A stretch of 64,000 bases of DNA from Acanthopleura granulata (lineage: Eukaryota > Mollusca > Polyplacophora > Chitonida > Chitonidae): positions 5,277,351-5,341,350 of the forward strand of contig JABBOT010000004.1 of the NCBI GenBank assembly GCA_016165875.1. Reading direction: 5' to 3'. Position numbers and translations under genes: made by a program. Shown piece after piece: positions 59,766-64,000 of the stretch (position 1 is its first letter; each line of letters starts with the position of its first letter). The notes beneath the pieces are model-generated. The model did no database searches and had not been told where the DNA came from. It saw only the letters and a program-made list of their open reading frames with translations.

Positions 59766-62375
59766 GTATACATACAAACTTGGTGGGAGATAAATGATCT
59801 CCAATTAATTGTATCTAAGTTCACAAATATACATGCAGTCCTATAAGGGTCATCTGCATCTTCCCTCCACCCCTGTTCAAAGAAGGCTTAGGATAAGTAT
59901 AGACAATTACGATCACGAGAAGTTTGGCCACGGGATACGCAAGCACCCTCCTCTGATTTGACATCACCCCAAATATAAACCGTATATTTCTGCAGTCTAT
60001 ATACTTCCGCTGAAAACATACATCATTATTTATCTCAGCTTTTTCTCTGCCATATATTATAGTCATACATAAAACACGCGCACTCGCTGAAAATTTTGTT
60101 AGTCATCGCTGTGCAAATCTATAAGATAGATATGTATTGAGGAAACTTGATACACGCAAGAACACACAAAGTGTATAAAAAGGCAACATATCTCTATTTG
60201 ATACCGTTTGATAAATCCCTTATTGTGCACAGCGCGTTGAAAATTGACTGCCCCTGACACAGGATTAAGGCCAAGGTGTGCATGTAACATCTGCAAATGG
60301 TGGATAGGAATATCTAGTATCATGCATTGTCCCAGTATGCGGGAAGTCCCCAACAAACTATGTCTATAAAGGATCAAAAGTTGCGAAATCTTTACACTGT
60401 AATGAAGATAGTGATTCCTGTTTATGTGACATTAAGTATGTCAGTAAACATGCATCATAAATGTATATAAATTGTTGTTGCGAGATAACACATGTACTTC
60501 ATTTAAATGATTGTTGTTCAACGTCACACTTAGAACTACATACACTTCATATTACTACAATGGTACTTTCTGTGAAGAGTGATATCAACTAAAACACACC
60601 ACAAGGTAGAACTGAATTAAACGATAATTATTTTTAATAAACCTGGGACAAGCCCCTTCTGTGTATTGTTTAACTGCAATGATTACCGGATTTGTTCCAG
60701 TATGAAGCCTGGGTATCGAAGACACGGGGAGAGGGGGAAATCATGAAATACACAACACAAAGGGATCTGACCTGTACTGTCCTCATTACATATTAATGTA
60801 AGTCAAAACGATACATTTGGAATTGAATGTACCAACCTTGAAATTAGGTTTCAGACCTTTTCAAACTTCTTTTCCAATGAGCCGGACTATAGCCCGTCCA
60901 CCTGCTTTTTCGAGTGTTATCTAGCTCCTGTGACAAAGAAGATAGGTATATTATACATTCAGATCCTACACAAACAATTCAATAAGCACGTCAGAAGCCA
61001 CTGGCACAGATACGGACACGGTGTAATATTCCGAACTCACCATGAAATGTCTACAGGACTAAAGCCCAAGTGCCTATGACATCCAGATATGTGTGACTAA
61101 CTCGACGGGTTCTTCTATGAAGTTGTTTCTTCACGATCGTCGCCAAGCAATACAAGGCCAGAACACATTAAACTGCACTGTTGTTCGACTGGTGGCCAAT
61201 CATTAAAATGACACAAGGCGTACCTCTTCTCCAAATCGACAGCCAGCATATAAAGGGACCATGGACGAGTTGGTCACGCACCGATCGACTGTGTGTAATC
61301 ATACACGCCGCGTACAGCCACTCACGAACCTCGATCACTCGACAGCATGGACACGGCGCCAAAATACCTATGCAAATTTGGAGGCAACAATGCATGTGTA
61401 CCACACAGCCGACTTAGGCGACAAGTTAGCTTATATCCACCAGCGCAAAGGTGCACGAAACAAATGGAACAATTGAATAATTGATGTCACATTCAATTAG
61501 ATGTGATTTGTTTCAGCATATAGGTCGTCGGGGCGCGACAACGAACATGTCTAGACATCACAAGGTTGTGTTAAATTTTCGTAAACCTATAAGTTTATCG
61601 TTGTTATACATAACAGTATATTTACAACACATCCGCGCATACTACAGCCAAATACTCCCCCTCTACCCAACCCTACAAACACAAATATTACCCATAAATT
61701 TATATTTGTGATTACAAATATACATACAGGTAAAAGCTAACACTTTCCCCAGCACATATAGCCTGTCTACAAGCACCAAATGGAAGACCAAAGAAAATTT
61801 GAAGGGAGTGATAGTTGGCATGTTGTTTCAGTTGGCGACTGTATATATGAGTTATTTTATACCCCATTCATGGATGAGAAGAGGATGTGTTGGTCACTTG
61901 TACATATACAGTACTTTTCAAAACTTCAGTTAAAGGAAAGAACTAAAAGTAAAACTGAAGTAAGCAGAAATAGGTCAATCTCATAATATGCACTTTTATC
62001 TGGCCCTATCTTTGTTATTAATGTCACATTCATTTTTTCATGCACAGGCACACATTACAGGAGTAAAGTTCGCAAAACTGTTATTCTGACCTGAACATAA
62101 GGGGGTAAAAAAAAAAACAACAAATGATATATTACGTTACTGGAGACATACATTATCAAGATGGTCAACAAAACCCACCGTATAATCCGAACATTTGACT
62201 ACATTTAGTTGAACGGAAAAACTTAAGGAAATAACTAACAGTATATTTTCAGATATAGTTTCCAACAGCCTTCCTCCTGATTCTCAACGAGTAATGAATA
62301 TGCCTCTCTTGTTGGTATATAAATACGGACGGCATGTCAAGAATCCCTGGGACTTTATAATTGTGTCTGATTCCG

Positions 62376-63137
62376 CTTAAGGATACACGCCCCAGGGGTG
62401 AAATTTTTGACCAATTTTTTTTATTTCACATTCTTATTTTCCATTTTTCTATCTTTCATCTCACTTAAAGATGAAAACCAAATTCGAATCGTAAGTACCT
62501 AAAATTTGACAAAAAGTATAAACTGTTGTGAACCAAGTCAGTTTTGTTTTCTTAGTTCCCCCTAGTTAGAGGGATTCGTTTATTGAAGGGGAGGGGGGTT
62601 GCCTGCTGTGAATAGACAGGCCTCTGGTAAATGTGTATTGCCTCCTGCTATAAACTGTGCATGGCCTCTTGTGCAGACTATTCTAGTTGACCTATTAACT
62701 AAAACAACAGCCTTAATCACCCCTAAGTTAAAAACGGTCCCATAGATTTTTTTATATCTTTTCTGGTTTTAAAGATATTAGTAAAAGAAAATCAAAGTTT
62801 CAAATTTGAGAAAAACTTTTGAAAGTTTGAACTTTAAGAGATCACTCTGAACAGTCTAAAAATCTGTGTGACCGTGTTTTAGTTTAAATGGTAACTTATC
62901 CATTAGAGCAAGAAAAAATTGAAAATTTGGAAAATTGGCGAAATTGGCTCTGATATTTTTTTCAAATTTTCTTTTCACTCTGAATAATATTAAAGTTAGG
63001 TAAATTTTAAAAAAAAATTTTTTTTGAAATCAGCATATATTTAACTTTCAGAATATATATTCATATGGCCACATTTGATCAACACTTTGGGCTACACAAG
63101 GGAAAATGTGAAATTTGAGGGATTCTAGCATCCTTAA
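62376..63137. mobile_element. TTAA-flanked MITE candidate (~760 bp)
   Basis: The left boundary reads TTAAGGATAC and the right boundary GCATCCTTAA, so short inverted ends (GGATRC) are bracketed by TTAA, the target site of piggyBac-type elements. The interior is AT-rich, has no ORF of note and contains the GAAATTTTTGA and AATGTGAAATTTGAG stretches. The inverted ends are short, so the assignment is tentative. Confidence 0.4.
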
Positions 63138-63894
63138 CTCGCGGGTGGGGGCCTTGTGTTCATCGTGTTGAGTGTGATCCCCACGTTGGATACATGGACA
63201 GTTGCAATCAAAGCGCAATCAATACTTGATTATCGACACCATATATAGTAAAATGGTACACGATTTGGATATTGACTTTATTCATCCACCTAAAACATTC
63301 ATTACGTCTTTTCGTCATCATTAAAAACTGTTGACTGCTTCTCTTTGCATGAATCCGTCCTAATTTTTAAATTTATATATTTTCTTAGTTCTTTGGTCGT
63401 TATTAGTGGTTTTTGAAAACTAGTCTTGCGATTATGGACCGGGGTGCCCGTTTTGGTAGACCGCTGTATGCGAATGTCGGTTTCGAAGCCTAGGTTCACT
63501 TCCATTTTACGTGTTGGTTTTTCTTTGCAATATAGTTTGGAGTTTTTAAGTTACTATATGAACAGTATTTCAACATACAACTGTATGTCCATATACGGAC
63601 CAGCTCTGATGACATTCATGGTGTAGACTATATGTTTTCGAAGAACCTTCAAGAAGATTCGGCACAGAGAGCTGAAAGAATTGCTGTCATAAAAATGCAT
63701 TTGAAAGTGACCTCTGAAAGAAAGAATTAATTAAAGGAATCGTCAGTTATATATGTTTATCACAATTATAGACATAAGTCTATAAACAAAATTATATTTC
63801 TAGACACAAACATGCATGAACCAATTCTAGCTCTAGCAGGCTTTAGTCAATATAATTTCATTAATGTAATGGTTTAAGATATTTTTCTTATCTG

Positions 63895-64000
63895 ATTGGT
63901 AACTTAGGACTTTTCATTTATTCGATATACGGCGGCCAGCATAATGGTGTGAGGAATCCTTTGAAAATCCACAGCTATCGGCTGGTTGCTGGCGGACCAT
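63895..64000 (-). mobile_element. SINE copy running off the right edge
   Basis: CTGATTGGTAACTTAGGACT then TTCGATATACGGCGGCCAGC, ATAATGGTGTGAGGAATCC and GGCTGGTTGCTGGCGGACC, in the same order as the core of the other - strand copies. The head lies beyond the window. Confidence 0.7.

Larger units (their letters stand above)
54813..64000. other. Gene-poor right flank (~9 kb)
   Basis: Apart from the repeats listed at 59595-59765, 62376-63137 and 63895-64000 I see nothing coding. The longest open frames (56434-56739, 56743-57072, 60099-60377) are about 100 codons, without domains, and overlap frames on the other strand. The first part must contain the promoter and first exon of the Tctex1 gene. 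A C-run lies at about 57041-57050. At 61180-61480 open frames overlap on both strands in locally higher GC, but no domain is visible. Confidence 0.55.

Noticed and set aside
61168..61476. Three overlapping frames of 71-78 codons on both strands
   Set aside because: Mutually overlapping in locally GC-richer sequence; none has a recognisable domain or splice context. Kept only as a place to test for regulatory conservation.

Overview
This window is nuclear DNA from an animal, most probably a mollusc or a close lophotrochozoan relative. The evidence is large GT-AG introns, AT-rich non-coding DNA, single-copy metazoan housekeeping genes, and many copies of a tRNA-derived SINE with an AATAAA-type tail of a kind I associate with molluscan genomes (recognition from memory, not a search). 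The species cannot be fixed from the sequence.

Layout: (1) 1-12118, + strand: 3' end of CAD, covering part of the dihydroorotase-aspartate transcarbamylase (DHO-ATC) linker and the whole ATC domain down to the stop. The gene is interrupted by a 10-N scaffold gap at 10801-10810, and the 1009 bases on its left are repeated to its right, which doubles two exons on paper. (2) 12119-16720: tail-to-tail spacer with 3' UTRs. (3) 16721-35436, - strand: complete MTR4/MTREX-type exosome RNA helicase gene. I resolved 26 coding exons with consistent phases, summing to 3114 nt (1037 aa). (4) 35437-36592: short head-to-head promoter region with two YY1-like motifs. (5) 36593-47710, + strand: complete TXNDC12 (ERp18/ERp19)-type thioredoxin gene, 7 coding exons, 163 aa. 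Its 7-kb last intron holds a tRNA-Cys(GCA) gene and a diverged pair of ~1-kb direct repeats. (6) 48.6-54.1 kb: intergenic DNA with SINE copies and a decayed reverse transcriptase. (7) 54134-54730, - strand: Tctex1-domain protein (DYNLT5/TCTEX1D-like), coding sequence in one exon with a likely 5' UTR intron. (8) 54.8-64 kb: about 9 kb with no gene I can support, holding repeat fragments and a TTAA-flanked MITE candidate.

The genes do not form a pathway: CAD makes pyrimidines in the cytosol, MTR4 feeds RNA to the nuclear exosome, TXNDC12 works in the ER, and the Tctex1 protein is probably a dynein or ciliary light chain. I did not find a new multi-gene system. The most useful observations are the assembly duplication inside CAD, two small phase-preserving candidate exons in the CAD linker, the unusual C-terminus of TXNDC12, the YY1-like bidirectional promoter, and several repeat families, including palindromic elements.
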